Of a stretch of 64,000 nt of DNA, positions 7,517 through 16,661 are shown one piece after another (within the stretch, counting starts at the first letter, position 1; every line of letters starts with the position of its first letter). The DNA lies in NCBI RefSeq assembly GCF_000732605.1, contig NZ_JPME01000014.1, positions 97,450-161,449 of the forward strand, written 5' to 3'. Below the pieces are notes generated by a model. The model worked only from the letters and a program-made list of their open reading frames with translations. It made no database searches and had not been told where the DNA came from. A program made the translations under genes and the position numbers. The DNA comes from Lacrimispora celerecrescens (GTDB lineage: Bacteria > Bacillota > Clostridia > Lachnospirales > Lachnospiraceae).

Positions 7517-8947
7517 TTATTCTCCATATACTTCGTTGATTCTGTCCTCATCCACTCCGAAGAAGTAGGTTACCAGGAAGCCGCCTGCATAAGCAATGAG
7601 CATTGAGATTATGAAACCAATCTGCTGTCCAGGCTGAACAATCAACAAACCAAACAAACCGGATACACCCTGAGAAACAGTACCAATGTGCATGAGAGCT
7701 GCAACAGCTCCACCGAATCCAGCACCAATGCAGGCAGTGATAAAGGATCTGCCAAGAGGCAGGGTTACTGCATACATCATAGGCTCTCCGATTCCAAGAA
7801 TACCTACTGGTATGGAATCACGGATATATCTTTTTAATTTTGCGTTCTTTGTCTTTACATACAGTGCAATACCGGCACCTACCTGACCGCCGCCTGCCAT
7901 CATAAGGATAGGAAGGAGATAGTTAATTCCTTTTGTTGCACCCTCCGGGTCATTTAACAGAGCATGAATTGGGGTCAATGCCTGGTGTAAACCTACAGCT
8001 ACCAGAGGAAGGAAACCTGCTGATAAAATATATCCTCCTACAACGCCCATCTTTTCATATACAAAGCTTAAGAGGGCAAAGATTACTTTTGTTAAGCCTG
8101 CGCCTAAAGGCTGAATTACCAACAGGGCAACAATACCGCCAATAATAAGTACTAAGAGAGGGCTTACGAATGTATCAATTAAATCAGGCATACGCTTTCT
8201 GATATTCTTTTCAAGAAAAGCAAAGAATGCGCCTGCGATCAGTGCCGCTAAAAGACCGCCGGAAGCCGGATTAAAAGCTGTATTAGTAATAGGAAGAAGA
8301 ATCTGAGCATCATTTACTGTTGCAAGCAGAGGCATACCCGGATTGGCAATGGACATGGCACCTGCAATCGCTCCAAGTACACCGGAACCGCCAAATTCCT
8401 TTGCTGCATTGAATCCAACTAAGATGGGCAGGTAAGCAAACAGTGCCCAGCCCATGGTCCGGATACATTGATACCACCATACTCCTAAAAGTGATCCGCC
8501 GGTAGAAACATTAATAACATTACAGATACCATTGATTAAACCTGCTGCAATGATTCCGGGAAGCAGTGCTACGAAAATATTAGAAATCTTCTTTAAAAAT
8601 CTCTGTACCGGTTTATCATATTTTGCCTTTTGAAGGGCTTTATTTTCCTTTGCAACTTCATTAATATCCTGATCTGATCCGTTCTCAGCCTGGCCTTTAG
8701 GAAGACCTGTCAGCTTATAAAATTCGTCCAATACCTTATTTACTTTTCCCGGTCCAAATACAATCTGGAGCGTGTCACTTTCAACAACTCCAAGAACTCC
8801 CTCTACCTTTTTTACGCCTTCAACATCAGCCTTAGATGTATCTCTTAAACCGACACGAAGCCTTGTCATGCAGGCAGCGTTGGAAGTTATGTTCGCTTTT
8901 CCCCCAAGCAATGTTAATAATTGTTCACTGATTTGCTTATAATTCAC
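7517..8947 (-). CDS. murP: PTS EIIBC component, MurNAc / muropeptide-sugar specific
   Basis: 476 residues. An N-terminal EIIB domain carries the phosphorylated Cys26 in NAACMTRLRVGL. After a linker (residues about 85-115) comes the ten-helix EIIC channel, with the GIGEPMMYAVTLP motif of the glucose-superfamily IIC. There is no IIA domain, so phosphate must come from a IIA encoded elsewhere. MurNAc specificity is inferred from neighbours murQ, mupG and murR; sucrose/trehalose-like IIBC proteins look similar. Confidence 0.88.
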   Translation of the reverse strand: MNYKQISEQLLTLLGGKANITSNAACMTRLRVGLRDTSKADVEGVKKVEGVLGVVESDTLQIVFGPGKVNKVLDEFYKLTGLPKGQAENGSDQDINEVAKENKALQKAKYDKPVQRFLKKISNIFVALLPGIIAAGLINGICNVINVSTGGSLLGVWWYQCIRTMGWALFAYLPILVGFNAAKEFGGSGVLGAIAGAMSIANPGMPLLATVNDAQILLPITNTAFNPASGGLLAALIAGAFFAFLEKNIRKRMPDLIDTFVSPLLVLIIGGIVALLVIQPLGAGLTKVIFALLSFVYEKMGVVGGYILSAGFLPLVAVGLHQALTPIHALLNDPEGATKGINYLLPILMMAGGGQVGAGIALYVKTKNAKLKRYIRDSIPVGILGIGEPMMYAVTLPLGRSFITACIGAGFGGAVAALMHIGTVSQGVSGLFGLLIVQPGQQIGFIISMLIAYAGGFLVTYFFGVDEDRINEVYGE

Positions 8948-9004
8948 GATAATCCTCCTTTGAATATATATTAGTTACTTAAAATATCTTATAACTCCTT
9001 TCTT

Positions 9005-9898
9005 TTATTTCAAAGCCTTTCGGATCTTCCCTCCGGCTTGTGATAACTTTTGTCTTGCATCCTCTGGATCACAGTCCAGCAAAATCATTGTAATAGCAGT
9101 TTTAACATGTCCTTCTGCCAGTTTTAATACCTTTTCGGCCTCTTCCCTGGTACAGCCAGTTGCTGTCATCACAATGTTCTGTGATCTTACAACAAGCTTT
9201 TCATTGCTCTGCTTTACATCCACCATAAGATTTTCATAGGCTTTACCGATTCCAACCATGCTTCCTGTTGAAATCATATTAAGGATCATCTTTTGTGCTG
9301 TTCCTGCCTTTAATCTGGTTGATCCGGTCAATACCTCAGGTCCGGTCACCGGTTCTATGGCAAGATTTGCTTTTTTACCTACATCAGATCCTTTATTACA
9401 TGCAATGGCTACGGTATGACACCCTGTTTTATTTGCATAATCGAGGCCATAGATTACATAAGGAGTTCGGCCGGATGCTGCCAGACCGATCACTATATCC
9501 TTAGAAGTAAGACCAATCTCCTTTAAATCTGCCTCACATAAGGTTTCACTGTCCTCGGCTCCTTCTACCGCCGCTACAAAGGCTTTGTCTCCTCCAGCAA
9601 TCAGGCCTACCACCATTTCCCTGGAAACACCAAAGGTGGGCGGACATTCTACCGCATCCAGTACTCCCAGACGACCGGAGGTTCCTGCTCCAATGTATAT
9701 GATACGGCCTCCTGCATTCAGGCTGTCTGTTGCCCATTCAATCGCTGTGGCAATCTCTGAAATCACTTCCTCCACGGCTTTAACGGCCTTTGCATCTTCC
9801 TGGTTCATGATGGCCGCAATTTGAAGCGGTGTCATTTCATCCAGGTTTATGGTATCCGGATTGCGGGACTCTGTTGTCAGCACTGACAAATCAATCAT
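9005..9898 (-). CDS. murQ: N-acetylmuramic acid 6-phosphate etherase
   Basis: 297 residues, SIS-domain lyase that removes the lactyl ether from MurNAc-6P to give GlcNAc-6P and D-lactate. Family signatures are LTTESRNPDT near residues 7-16, IYIGAGTSGRLGVLDA (sugar-phosphate site), CPPTFG and the TGSTRLKAGTAQK loop. The C-terminal UBA-like tail is present. The start overlaps the murR stop by eight bases. A 57-base gap precedes murP. Confidence 0.95.
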   Translation of the reverse strand: MIDLSVLTTESRNPDTINLDEMTPLQIAAIMNQEDAKAVKAVEEVISEIATAIEWATDSLNAGGRIIYIGAGTSGRLGVLDAVECPPTFGVSREMVVGLIAGGDKAFVAAVEGAEDSETLCEADLKEIGLTSKDIVIGLAASGRTPYVIYGLDYANKTGCHTVAIACNKGSDVGKKANLAIEPVTGPEVLTGSTRLKAGTAQKMILNMISTGSMVGIGKAYENLMVDVKQSNEKLVVRSQNIVMTATGCTREEAEKVLKLAEGHVKTAITMILLDCDPEDARQKLSQAGGKIRKALK

Positions 9899-10748
9899 GC
9901 TCTGTACTTCCTTTCTTCTGTATATAATTTTTAGTAAATTTACTCATACACACATCATAATTTCGATTGACATAAGCAGTAAAAAAAATGTCTATTACAT
10001 TTAATTGTGAAATTCGGGAAGACATGGCGCCGCTTCGGTGAATCAGCTCTGTTGCCGCAACAGGAAGAACGAAATCAGCCTCTAAAGCCAGTTCCGATTC
10101 CACTGCCCTTGTTATGGCGATTACCTTTGCCCCGTTTCCTTTTGCTTCCTTCACGCATTGAAGGACTTCTTCCGTAAGTCCTGAATAGCTGATGGCAATA
10201 GCCAGGTCACCTTTTCTTAGATTTCTGGCACCCAGTAACTGTGTATGCCAGTCATCGCAGACATTGCATATCACATCAGCCCTAAGGAGCTTCAAGTACA
10301 AATCTCTTGCTGCCAAAAGGGATGTTCCCAGTCCAAATAATGTAACAGTCCTGCTGTTTTCCAGCAGCTTCACACATTCTATTACAATCTTAGGTTCTAT
10401 AAGCTTTTGAGTGGTTTCCAGGGATTCGATATTTTTCTTTGTGACCTTATAAATAACGTCCTCTATGGAATCTTCCCGCGTGATCTTCTGAAATGCAATG
10501 TCCCTGCTCTCCTGGAATAATGCCACCTCATAAGCAAGGGTATTCTGAAAATCCTTATATCCTTTACAGCCTAGTTTCTTGCAAAGCCTTACAACCGTTG
10601 CAGGAGAGGTATAAGTTTCTCTGGCAATCTCCTTAATACTCTTTCGGAGGACTGATTCAGGATTTTTGTTCAGTCTTTTTATCAGCTCTTTTTCCGCTTC
10701 TCCAGCATCCTGAAGATAGCTTTCAATCCTTACAAGTAGACCCTTCAT
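9891..10748 (-). CDS. murR: RpiR/MurR-family transcriptional regulator
   Basis: 285 residues. The N-terminal helix-turn-helix spans about residues 35-65 (ETYTSPATVVRLCKKLG). The C-terminal SIS domain (GLGTSLLAARDLYLKL, ISYSGLTEEV) binds a sugar phosphate, probably MurNAc-6P. As first gene of the operon it very likely autoregulates it. Its stop overlaps murQ. Assignment as MurR rests on the adjacent murQ, murP and mupG. Confidence 0.87.
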   Translation of the reverse strand: MKGLLVRIESYLQDAGEAEKELIKRLNKNPESVLRKSIKEIARETYTSPATVVRLCKKLGCKGYKDFQNTLAYEVALFQESRDIAFQKITREDSIEDVIYKVTKKNIESLETTQKLIEPKIVIECVKLLENSRTVTLFGLGTSLLAARDLYLKLLRADVICNVCDDWHTQLLGARNLRKGDLAIAISYSGLTEEVLQCVKEAKGNGAKVIAITRAVESELALEADFVLPVAATELIHRSGAMSSRISQLNVIDIFFTAYVNRNYDVCMSKFTKNYIQKKGSTEHD

Positions 10749-10807
10749 GCATTTCTTCTCCTTTCTTTAAAGCCAGAAGAAATTTTACATTTTATTTACC
10801 TAATATC

Positions 10808-10836
10808 ATTCTAGCCTTGTTGTATCATTTTTTCAA
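10808..10836 (-). promoter_or_regulatory. Promoter of the murRQP-mupG operon
   Basis: Minus-strand TTGAAA (10831-10836), 17-base spacer, TAGAAT (10808-10813), about 60 bases upstream of murR. Confidence 0.7.
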
Positions 10837-10851
10837 TATATCCAATGATTT

Positions 10852-10868
10852 ATGAAACTTTTTTTCAT
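10852..10868 (-). promoter_or_regulatory. Candidate MurR operator
   Basis: Palindrome ATGAAA-CTTTT-TTTCAT ends 15 bases upstream of the -35 box. The TGAAA-N5-TTTCA form resembles known RpiR-family sites. Its position would fit an upstream activator or co-operative site better than simple promoter blocking. Binding is inferred. Confidence 0.5.
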
Positions 10869-10911
10869 ACTATGATGCTTTAACTAGAACCCATTCTATT
10901 TCTGGGACGCA

Positions 10912-10946
10912 GAAACCGCCTTTAAAATAATTTTAAAGGCGGTTTC
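10912..10946 (-). terminator. Palindromic terminator-like hairpin after the DUF5722-like gene
   Basis: GAAACCGCCTTTAAAAT and its exact complement are separated by one base (35-base palindrome). It lies 43 bases past the stop at 10989. The T tract is poor on both strands. Confidence 0.6.
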
Positions 10947-10988
10947 TATTCTTAAATAGCTAAATATTCGTTGCACAATTGTCTATGC

Positions 10989-12662
10989 TTATTTCTCCAA
11001 TGACCTCCAACGGAAGTTTGGAATGACATCAGACCATTTCTCGATTCCTATGATGGATTTGGCGAACTCCGTTGATTCCAGCGTGTATTTCTTTTTATCA
11101 ATATCCCTGAATACCTGCCAGATTTTACGGCGTCTTGTGGCTACAATATCATCTCCCCGGTCCATTGAACATTCCCATAGTCCAAAGGATAAGCCGCTCC
11201 GCACTTCCAAAGGAGCATCCACCTGGCGGCTAAGAATATAAGCATCAATATAAGGATTGCTGTCAACCATGTAATAAGAATAAGCATAGGCGGCAGCCTG
11301 AATCTGAGCTACATTGCCTCTTGACTGGCTTGTTGCCGTAAATCCCTGTTCTGTCAAAATAATGTGGCGCACATGACCGGCGGGAGCTTTTAAAGCATCC
11401 TGAGTAAAGTAATCCGTCAGAGTGGTAAGGTTCTTAAAGTTAATAACCGGAGAGTTAAAATCATTGGTAATTAATCCGGTCTGGTCATCATCCCAGAATT
11501 CCGGCTCCGTCATCGGACATGGATAAGGATGATAGGATAGCCCCCAGTCCATCTGCCCCTGTTCATTGGCAATGGAATTAAAGGTATCTACAATCGCCCT
11601 TCCGCCGTATTTCAGCTTATTATCAATCTCATTGTTCCAGTTATAATCCAGGGAGTAATATACACGGTCATTGGCACTGGTACTCTTAATGGCTGTGTAG
11701 AAAATCCGGAAAGCATCCTGGTAAGCCTGTACGTAACTGTTAATATCCCTGGCCCCCATATAATTCCACTGCTGGTTATTGATCTCATTGCCGATGATCC
11801 AGTTGGATATCTTCCCGTGGTTTGGATTGGAACCATTGTAACGCTCCGCTAAAAAGGAGGCAATGGCTCTCGTCTGGTCCAGTCCCTCCGGGGTTGCCGG
11901 ATTGAACATGTAATAAAAGGCATTGGCATTTTTCGTTGTTCCAGGATAGATCAAATTCGGTTCAGCATCATTCCAGCCATTTAAAATAATAGCGGTTACT
12001 GTCATGCCTTTCCCGGATAAAGCACTGATCGTCTCATCATAACTTGTGATGGCATTCTTATCAAAATGATAGGTCTTTCCATCGTACTGGTAATCAATTC
12101 CCTGGCCCAGGATCTGGTGAAACGAGATATTGGTGGCAACGTGCTTCACACCTAATTCAAAGGCATCACCCAGCATGTTAAGCTGAATGTTAAGGCCCTT
12201 CTTGGTAAGTGGATCATTGAATGGCTGGGTATTTTCCGCAACCATTTCAGGGTTTGTAATATAATGAGGTTTGCTGATTTCAATATATTTTGTTCCATCC
12301 CAGACAGCAATGACGAATTTACTGTAAAGTCTGTCCTGGGCCGTATTACGGTTTAATGGAAATGTAAAGGTAACCCTGTTTCCCGGCGCTGCGGAAGCCG
12401 CATAATCGATTCTGCCGTCGAGATTGTTCTGGTAAGGCTGAAGCTCCACCAGATAAAGGACACCATCCGTTCCCCCCATATCAGCATTGATATCTGCCTG
12501 AATTGTTACACTGTTCTTATCAGAATTGACCAGGCAAGACTGGATCGTCGCCTGCACTCCGGCGGCACCTACATCCGCCAGCGAAACAAAAGCAGTGGCA
12601 CAGCATAAAAATGCAGCGGTTAAAAATCCGGTCACTGCCCTGCTTATATTTTTTTCCTTCAT
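10989..12662 (-). CDS. Secreted DUF5722-like glycoside-hydrolase-fold protein
   Basis: 557 residues, starting MKEKNISRAVTG. The signal peptide ends near residue 29 (FVSLADVGA). A small beta-rich N-terminal part precedes a TIM-barrel region that has the layout of clan-A glycosidases: WIIGNEINNQQW carries the likely acid/base Glu, and HIILTEQGF a likely nucleophile Glu. Start chosen because GGAGGG lies eight bases upstream; the frame is open 17 codons further but without such a site. The substrate is unknown. Its neighbour is an LtaS-like enzyme, so a wall or exopolysaccharide role is possible. The DUF5722 assignment is by memory of the family. Confidence 0.7.
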   Translation of the reverse strand: MKEKNISRAVTGFLTAAFLCCATAFVSLADVGAAGVQATIQSCLVNSDKNSVTIQADINADMGGTDGVLYLVELQPYQNNLDGRIDYAASAAPGNRVTFTFPLNRNTAQDRLYSKFVIAVWDGTKYIEISKPHYITNPEMVAENTQPFNDPLTKKGLNIQLNMLGDAFELGVKHVATNISFHQILGQGIDYQYDGKTYHFDKNAITSYDETISALSGKGMTVTAIILNGWNDAEPNLIYPGTTKNANAFYYMFNPATPEGLDQTRAIASFLAERYNGSNPNHGKISNWIIGNEINNQQWNYMGARDINSYVQAYQDAFRIFYTAIKSTSANDRVYYSLDYNWNNEIDNKLKYGGRAIVDTFNSIANEQGQMDWGLSYHPYPCPMTEPEFWDDDQTGLITNDFNSPVINFKNLTTLTDYFTQDALKAPAGHVRHIILTEQGFTATSQSRGNVAQIQAAAYAYSYYMVDSNPYIDAYILSRQVDAPLEVRSGLSFGLWECSMDRGDDIVATRRRKIWQVFRDIDKKKYTLESTEFAKSIIGIEKWSDVIPNFRWRSLEK

Positions 12663-12702
12663 CTTCGCATCCCTCCATGTTGTCTTAATCAGGTTCTTTA
12701 CA

Positions 12703-12731
12703 ATGATAACCAATTTTCCTGCTTTTTACAA
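12703..12731 (-). promoter_or_regulatory. Promoter of the DUF5722-like gene
   Basis: Minus-strand TTGTAA (12726-12731), 17-base spacer, TATCAT (12703-12708). Confidence 0.6.
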
Positions 12732-12801
12732 TAACGTTTTTATTACGTATTTGTAAAAAAAACTTAAGACCAAGGGCATTTCAACGTTTTCTTATCCTAT
12801 T

Positions 12802-12841
12802 AAAAGGCGGCTGCCAGCATTATCTGCCGCTGCCGCCTTTT
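12802..12841 (-). terminator. Terminator after the LtaS-like gene
   Basis: Inverted repeat AAAAGGCGGC (12802-12811) and GCCGCCTTTT (12832-12841) lies 35 bases past the stop at 12876. On the minus strand the stem ends in TTTT. A longer T run on the plus strand would also stop opposing transcription. Confidence 0.75.
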
Positions 12842-12875
12842 TTATTTAATCGTTCAGACGGTATCAAGCCTTAAC

Positions 12876-14744
12876 CTACTTTCCGGTTTCTAAGGAAAAC
12901 ATCTCCTTAAGCTTTTTCCCATCAAAAATGTGGTTATATACCAGATATTCATAGTTCTTAATCAGGTCACTGTATGGATTTTCCGGATTATTTAAGGCTT
13001 CCCAGGAATAGTAGGTCCCCTCTTGATCGAAGCATCCAATAGGGTGTACGACTGGAAATGTCTCTTCCATCTTAAGAAGAAACTGCTGATAAGGCGTCAT
13101 CGTGACCCCGGCTCTCTTTAACACTTCGGAAGAAAGATAAATGGCTCCCATTTTTCCTTTTTCCTCTGCCTGCGTCTTATAATTGGTCCAGATCATAAAC
13201 GGAGTCTGGTACCACATCAGCCGGTCCTGATTCTTTACAAGGCTGCTGGGTATTCCTGAAATTTCATCAAAGAATTCATCTTCCACGCTGGGCTGATGAT
13301 CCCCAAAAAGAACGATCATGGTAGGCTCGGAGCTTTGCTCAAAATAAGAAATCAAATATTCCAGCGCTTCATCTGACCGCTTCATAAGAGATAGATACTG
13401 GTCAGCCTTTGGATACTTTCCTTTTAGATCTCCGGTCAGCCATACCTCCTGATCGAAATCATCAAACAGAGTGTCATAGCCTCCATGGTTCTGCATGGTT
13501 ACATTAAAAAGAAACAGTTTATCCTCCGGATTCTCCTTGGATTCCACTCTTTCTATCAGCTTTTCGTAATCTGCACGGTCACTGATATAGTTTCTAAGCA
13601 GCTCACTGCCTTCATAATCTTCTATATCCAGAAATTCATCAATTCCCATGTTCCGGTAGCATTCCTGACGGTTCCAGTTCTCTTTTGGATACGGGTGCAT
13701 GGCAACCGTATCATATCCCTGGGATTTTAATGTACTTACAAGGCTGTATGTATTGGGTTTGACATTAAACTGGTAAGCAATGCTATTCGCCGGAAGCTGG
13801 GAGATCGAATCTCCTGTCAGAAATTCAAACTCAGAATTACTGGTCAAAGATCCAAATATAGGAACACTGAGGCTTCCCTTCACCGTATTTTCCTTTAAAC
13901 TGTTTAAGAAAGGAAAGTACTCCTGATTCGTTTCAAAATTTCCTGCTACTTTTAAGTCGGAATAGCTTTCATTCATAATACAGATGATATTGACCGGAGT
14001 TGTCTTATCTTCTCGATCCACATCAACATCTCCGGCCGAGGCCAGAAGGACCTGATTGTCCTCTTTCACAGAATCGTAAATCTGCTTTACCTTTGCAAAG
14101 CTGTAACCCTTTGGTTTTTTCTTCACCGCATAATTAAAGGAAACAGCCGTTGAAAGCACATATCCATATTCCTGATAGGATTCACTGACCTCCCACATAT
14201 TAATTTCCAGACCTTTATACGGGATTAAGCATGTGTAAAACCATAAAATAAAGCTTAGGACAACACCGGTACTTCCTCCGGCAAAGACCAGGCGTTTGTT
14301 CCTGCCCCTTACTCTTATAGGAACTATCAGGCCAAAGAGACAGATTGCCTGGACTCCAAGACAGGCAAGGTACATTTCCTTTGTGAAGACAAATTCATAA
14401 TTTCCTGCCACACTCATAGCCGTCCGCAGAGCCAAAACATCCCAGATCATAATGGGCCTTCCCCGAAAGCCTGTAACCAGATATTCTGCTACAGAAACAA
14501 TATACAGAAAAACCGCAGTAAACGGGATCCCTATCCTGGTGCTGCCGCTGACAGCAAACACAGTAAGATATAATAAGTAGATCCAGCCTATATTTAAAAC
14601 AGCCATGGATAGGGGAATGGTCGGCAAATTGCCAGTCACATATTCAAACAGAATATAAGATGCGCAGGGAATCAAAAGCAAGATGACAGTGGTTATAAAC
14701 ATCCCTGCGATTTTACACCACTTTTGTATCCGTTCTCTTATCAC
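12876..14744 (-). CDS. LTA synthase-like membrane sulfatase-family enzyme
   Basis: 622 residues. Five membrane helices lie within residues 1-175, followed by an extracellular sulfatase-fold domain (about 250-560). Metal and catalytic residues of the LtaS family are visible: Glu259 in IIMNES-like IMNESYSDL, nucleophile Thr301 in FGSLTSNSEF, QNHGG and GDHQPS. LtaS enzymes transfer glycerol-phosphate from phosphatidylglycerol to grow lipoteichoic acid; relatives act on other polymers (MdoB/OpgB). No teichoic-acid partners are nearby. The exact polymer is inferred only. Confidence 0.85.
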   Translation of the reverse strand: MIRERIQKWCKIAGMFITTVILLLIPCASYILFEYVTGNLPTIPLSMAVLNIGWIYLLYLTVFAVSGSTRIGIPFTAVFLYIVSVAEYLVTGFRGRPIMIWDVLALRTAMSVAGNYEFVFTKEMYLACLGVQAICLFGLIVPIRVRGRNKRLVFAGGSTGVVLSFILWFYTCLIPYKGLEINMWEVSESYQEYGYVLSTAVSFNYAVKKKPKGYSFAKVKQIYDSVKEDNQVLLASAGDVDVDREDKTTPVNIICIMNESYSDLKVAGNFETNQEYFPFLNSLKENTVKGSLSVPIFGSLTSNSEFEFLTGDSISQLPANSIAYQFNVKPNTYSLVSTLKSQGYDTVAMHPYPKENWNRQECYRNMGIDEFLDIEDYEGSELLRNYISDRADYEKLIERVESKENPEDKLFLFNVTMQNHGGYDTLFDDFDQEVWLTGDLKGKYPKADQYLSLMKRSDEALEYLISYFEQSSEPTMIVLFGDHQPSVEDEFFDEISGIPSSLVKNQDRLMWYQTPFMIWTNYKTQAEEKGKMGAIYLSSEVLKRAGVTMTPYQQFLLKMEETFPVVHPIGCFDQEGTYYSWEALNNPENPYSDLIKNYEYLVYNHIFDGKKLKEMFSLETGK

Positions 14745-14907
14745 TTAAAACATCCTCTTTTTCCATTTTTAGAATGATTTAATGGTACCACAAAGAAGCT
14801 TTGACAGCAATATACAATTTATGACAATCGTTCATTCCTGTACCGACTTTCCTGATGAACGCACTTTCTAACATCTCAATAACAGGCCATAGGCAAGTGA
14901 AAAAACA

Positions 14908-15321
14908 TTATAGAATTTTTAATAAACGAAACATGTCATCGAGGGGATTTTCTCTTTCTTTCAGATCAGGCCACGCATGAATACCATCGTCGTTTTTTCT
15001 TGGAATTATATGAAAATGAAGATGCGGCACTGACTGCTCTGCATCCGTTCCGCTGGCATTTAGCAAGTTCACTCCGGTATAGCCGCAATGGTCAACATAG
15101 TGATTTGAAATTCGTTTAACAGCACTCATGACATGTCCAAGAGTTTCATCGCCGCAGTCAAGAATATTAACCATATGGGTTTTAGGAATGACGATTGTAT
15201 GTCCGTCAACCTCCTTTCCGATATCCAGAAACGCCAGTGTATGGTCATTCTCAAATATTTTATAACATGGCAGTTCCCCGTTAATTATTTTACAAAAGAT
15301 GCATTCTTTCACGATATTCAC
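14908..15321 (-). CDS. HIT-family nucleotide hydrolase/transferase
   Basis: About 134-137 residues with the histidine triad HLHFHIIP and an N-terminal CIFCKIINGELP, the Zn-binding CxxC form of the Hint/FHIT-like branch. Family members hydrolyse nucleotide phosphoramidates such as AMP-N-lysine. The start is a GTG in either case. The one at 15312 (VKECIFCKI) has AGGTG seven bases upstream and matches typical family starts; the one at 15321 is three codons longer. It is separated from cdd by a terminator hairpin and probably has its own promoter. Confidence 0.88.
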   Translation of the reverse strand: MNIVKECIFCKIINGELPCYKIFENDHTLAFLDIGKEVDGHTIVIPKTHMVNILDCGDETLGHVMSAVKRISNHYVDHCGYTGVNLLNASGTDAEQSVPHLHFHIIPRKNDDGIHAWPDLKERENPLDDMFRLLKIL

Positions 15322-15410
15322 CTAACCTTTTTATTACATAATTTTATCAAATATGATACCAGTAATCAATTGATTTGTTTTATAAAATATTGCTGACAAA
15401 AGCAGAAAGA

Positions 15411-15448
15411 GCCAAGCCCCTATCGATAGAGGGCTTAGCTCTCACTTG
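15411..15448 (-). terminator. Terminator of the nucleoside-salvage operon
   Basis: AGAGCCAAGCCC and GGGCTTAGCTCT pair with one mismatch around CTATCGATAGA. It lies just beyond the cdd stop. A T-rich stretch follows on the minus strand. A similar AGAGCC/GGCTCT hairpin ends tuf. Confidence 0.75.
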
Positions 15449-15460
15449 TAAAGTGTTTTA

Positions 15461-15886
15461 TTATAGATTTTTCGGTCCAAACCCCATGGGCAGAAGTTCC
15501 TTTAAAGAAAATATCTGATACTCATCTCTGCTTGCCGCTAATATAATCTGAAATGTTTCCGGGTCGCAGAACTCCATCATTACCTGACGGCAGACTCCGC
15601 AAGGGGCTGTAAGCCCTGTAGGGATCCCCTCTTTTCCTCCAACGATACAGATTGCTTTAAATTCCTTATCTCCCTGGCTGACCGCCTTAAAAAATGCCGT
15701 GCGTTCCGCGCAGTTGCTTGGGGTATAGGCTGCATTTTCGATGTTGCAGCCCTGATACAAAGTGCCGTCAGCTGATAAAAGCGCCGCTCCCACCTTAAAT
15801 CCTGAATATGGAGTATACGCTTTGCCCATAGCCTCAAATGCCTGATCAATCATTTCCTTTACCGGAAGTATCATTTCTTCTTTCAT
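15461..15886 (-). CDS. cdd: Cytidine deaminase
   Basis: 141 residues, homotetrameric type. Zn ligands Cys59, Cys96 and Cys99 and catalytic Glu61 are in NCAERTA and APCGVCRQ. It converts cytidine and deoxycytidine to uridine and deoxyuridine, feeding the adjacent uridine phosphorylase. Start at 15886 is set by GGAGG six bases upstream; the frame extends six codons further. Last gene of the salvage run, 50 bases after deoD. Confidence 0.95.
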   Translation of the reverse strand: MKEEMILPVKEMIDQAFEAMGKAYTPYSGFKVGAALLSADGTLYQGCNIENAAYTPSNCAERTAFFKAVSQGDKEFKAICIVGGKEGIPTGLTAPCGVCRQVMMEFCDPETFQIILAASRDEYQIFSLKELLPMGFGPKNL

Positions 15887-15936
15887 TTCCAACCTCCTGG
15901 TCACAACCCTCTCCCAAAATCATATTTTTCTATAAT

Positions 15937-16644
15937 CTACAATTCCAGGGCGATTTCTATCATTTTTCCAAATCCAAGCTGCCTCTCCTCTGCGCTCAGT
16001 TTTTCCTCTCCAAAAACAAGATCGGATATCGTCAGCATGCAGAGAGCTTTTTTACCGGCTGCAGCCGCATTCATATACAAAGCCGCAGTTTCCATCTCAA
16101 CAGCCAAAACTCCCATGTTGCGCCACTTGTCATTAACTCCGCCATCAGCATTATAAAAGATATCGCTGGACAGTACATTGCCCACAACAGCTTTCGTTCC
16201 CTGCTTTCCGGCCGCTTCTGCCGCTCTGGCAAGAAGCTCATAATCAGCAATCGGTGCAAAGGTACCCGGAAGTCCATACTGGTAAGCATAATTGGAATCC
16301 GTGCACGCTCCCATGGCGATCACTACATCCATAAGCTCTACCTTATCCTGAAGGGAACCAGCGGAGCCAATGCGGATGATCTGGTCTACATCATAAAAAT
16401 GGTACAGCTCATAGGAATAAATTCCCATGGACGGCATTCCCATTCCGCCTCCCATAACGGTAATTTCCTTCCCCTTATAGGTTCCCGTAAACCCGAGCAT
16501 GTTCCGTACCGACGTTACCTGAACCGGATTTTCCAGATACGTTTCCGCAATATACTTTGCACGTAATGGATCCCCTGGCATTAAAACTGTTTTTGCTATT
16601 TCACCTGTTTCTGCCCCATTATGGGGAGTTGGTGTCATCTCCAT
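15937..16644 (-). CDS. deoD: Purine-nucleoside phosphorylase, DeoD type
   Basis: 235 residues, hexameric PNP family. Signatures are TPHN at the amino end, LMPGDPLRAKYIAETYL (phosphate site), GMGMPSMGIYSYEL, and VEMETAALY with the ISDLVFGE purine-site segment (catalytic Asp). It splits purine nucleosides to base and ribose-1-phosphate. Only 17 bases separate it from udp. Confidence 0.96.
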   Translation of the reverse strand: MEMTPTPHNGAETGEIAKTVLMPGDPLRAKYIAETYLENPVQVTSVRNMLGFTGTYKGKEITVMGGGMGMPSMGIYSYELYHFYDVDQIIRIGSAGSLQDKVELMDVVIAMGACTDSNYAYQYGLPGTFAPIADYELLARAAEAAGKQGTKAVVGNVLSSDIFYNADGGVNDKWRNMGVLAVEMETAALYMNAAAAGKKALCMLTISDLVFGEEKLSAEERQLGFGKMIEIALEL

Positions 16645-16661
16645 TTGATTTCCTCCTCTTT

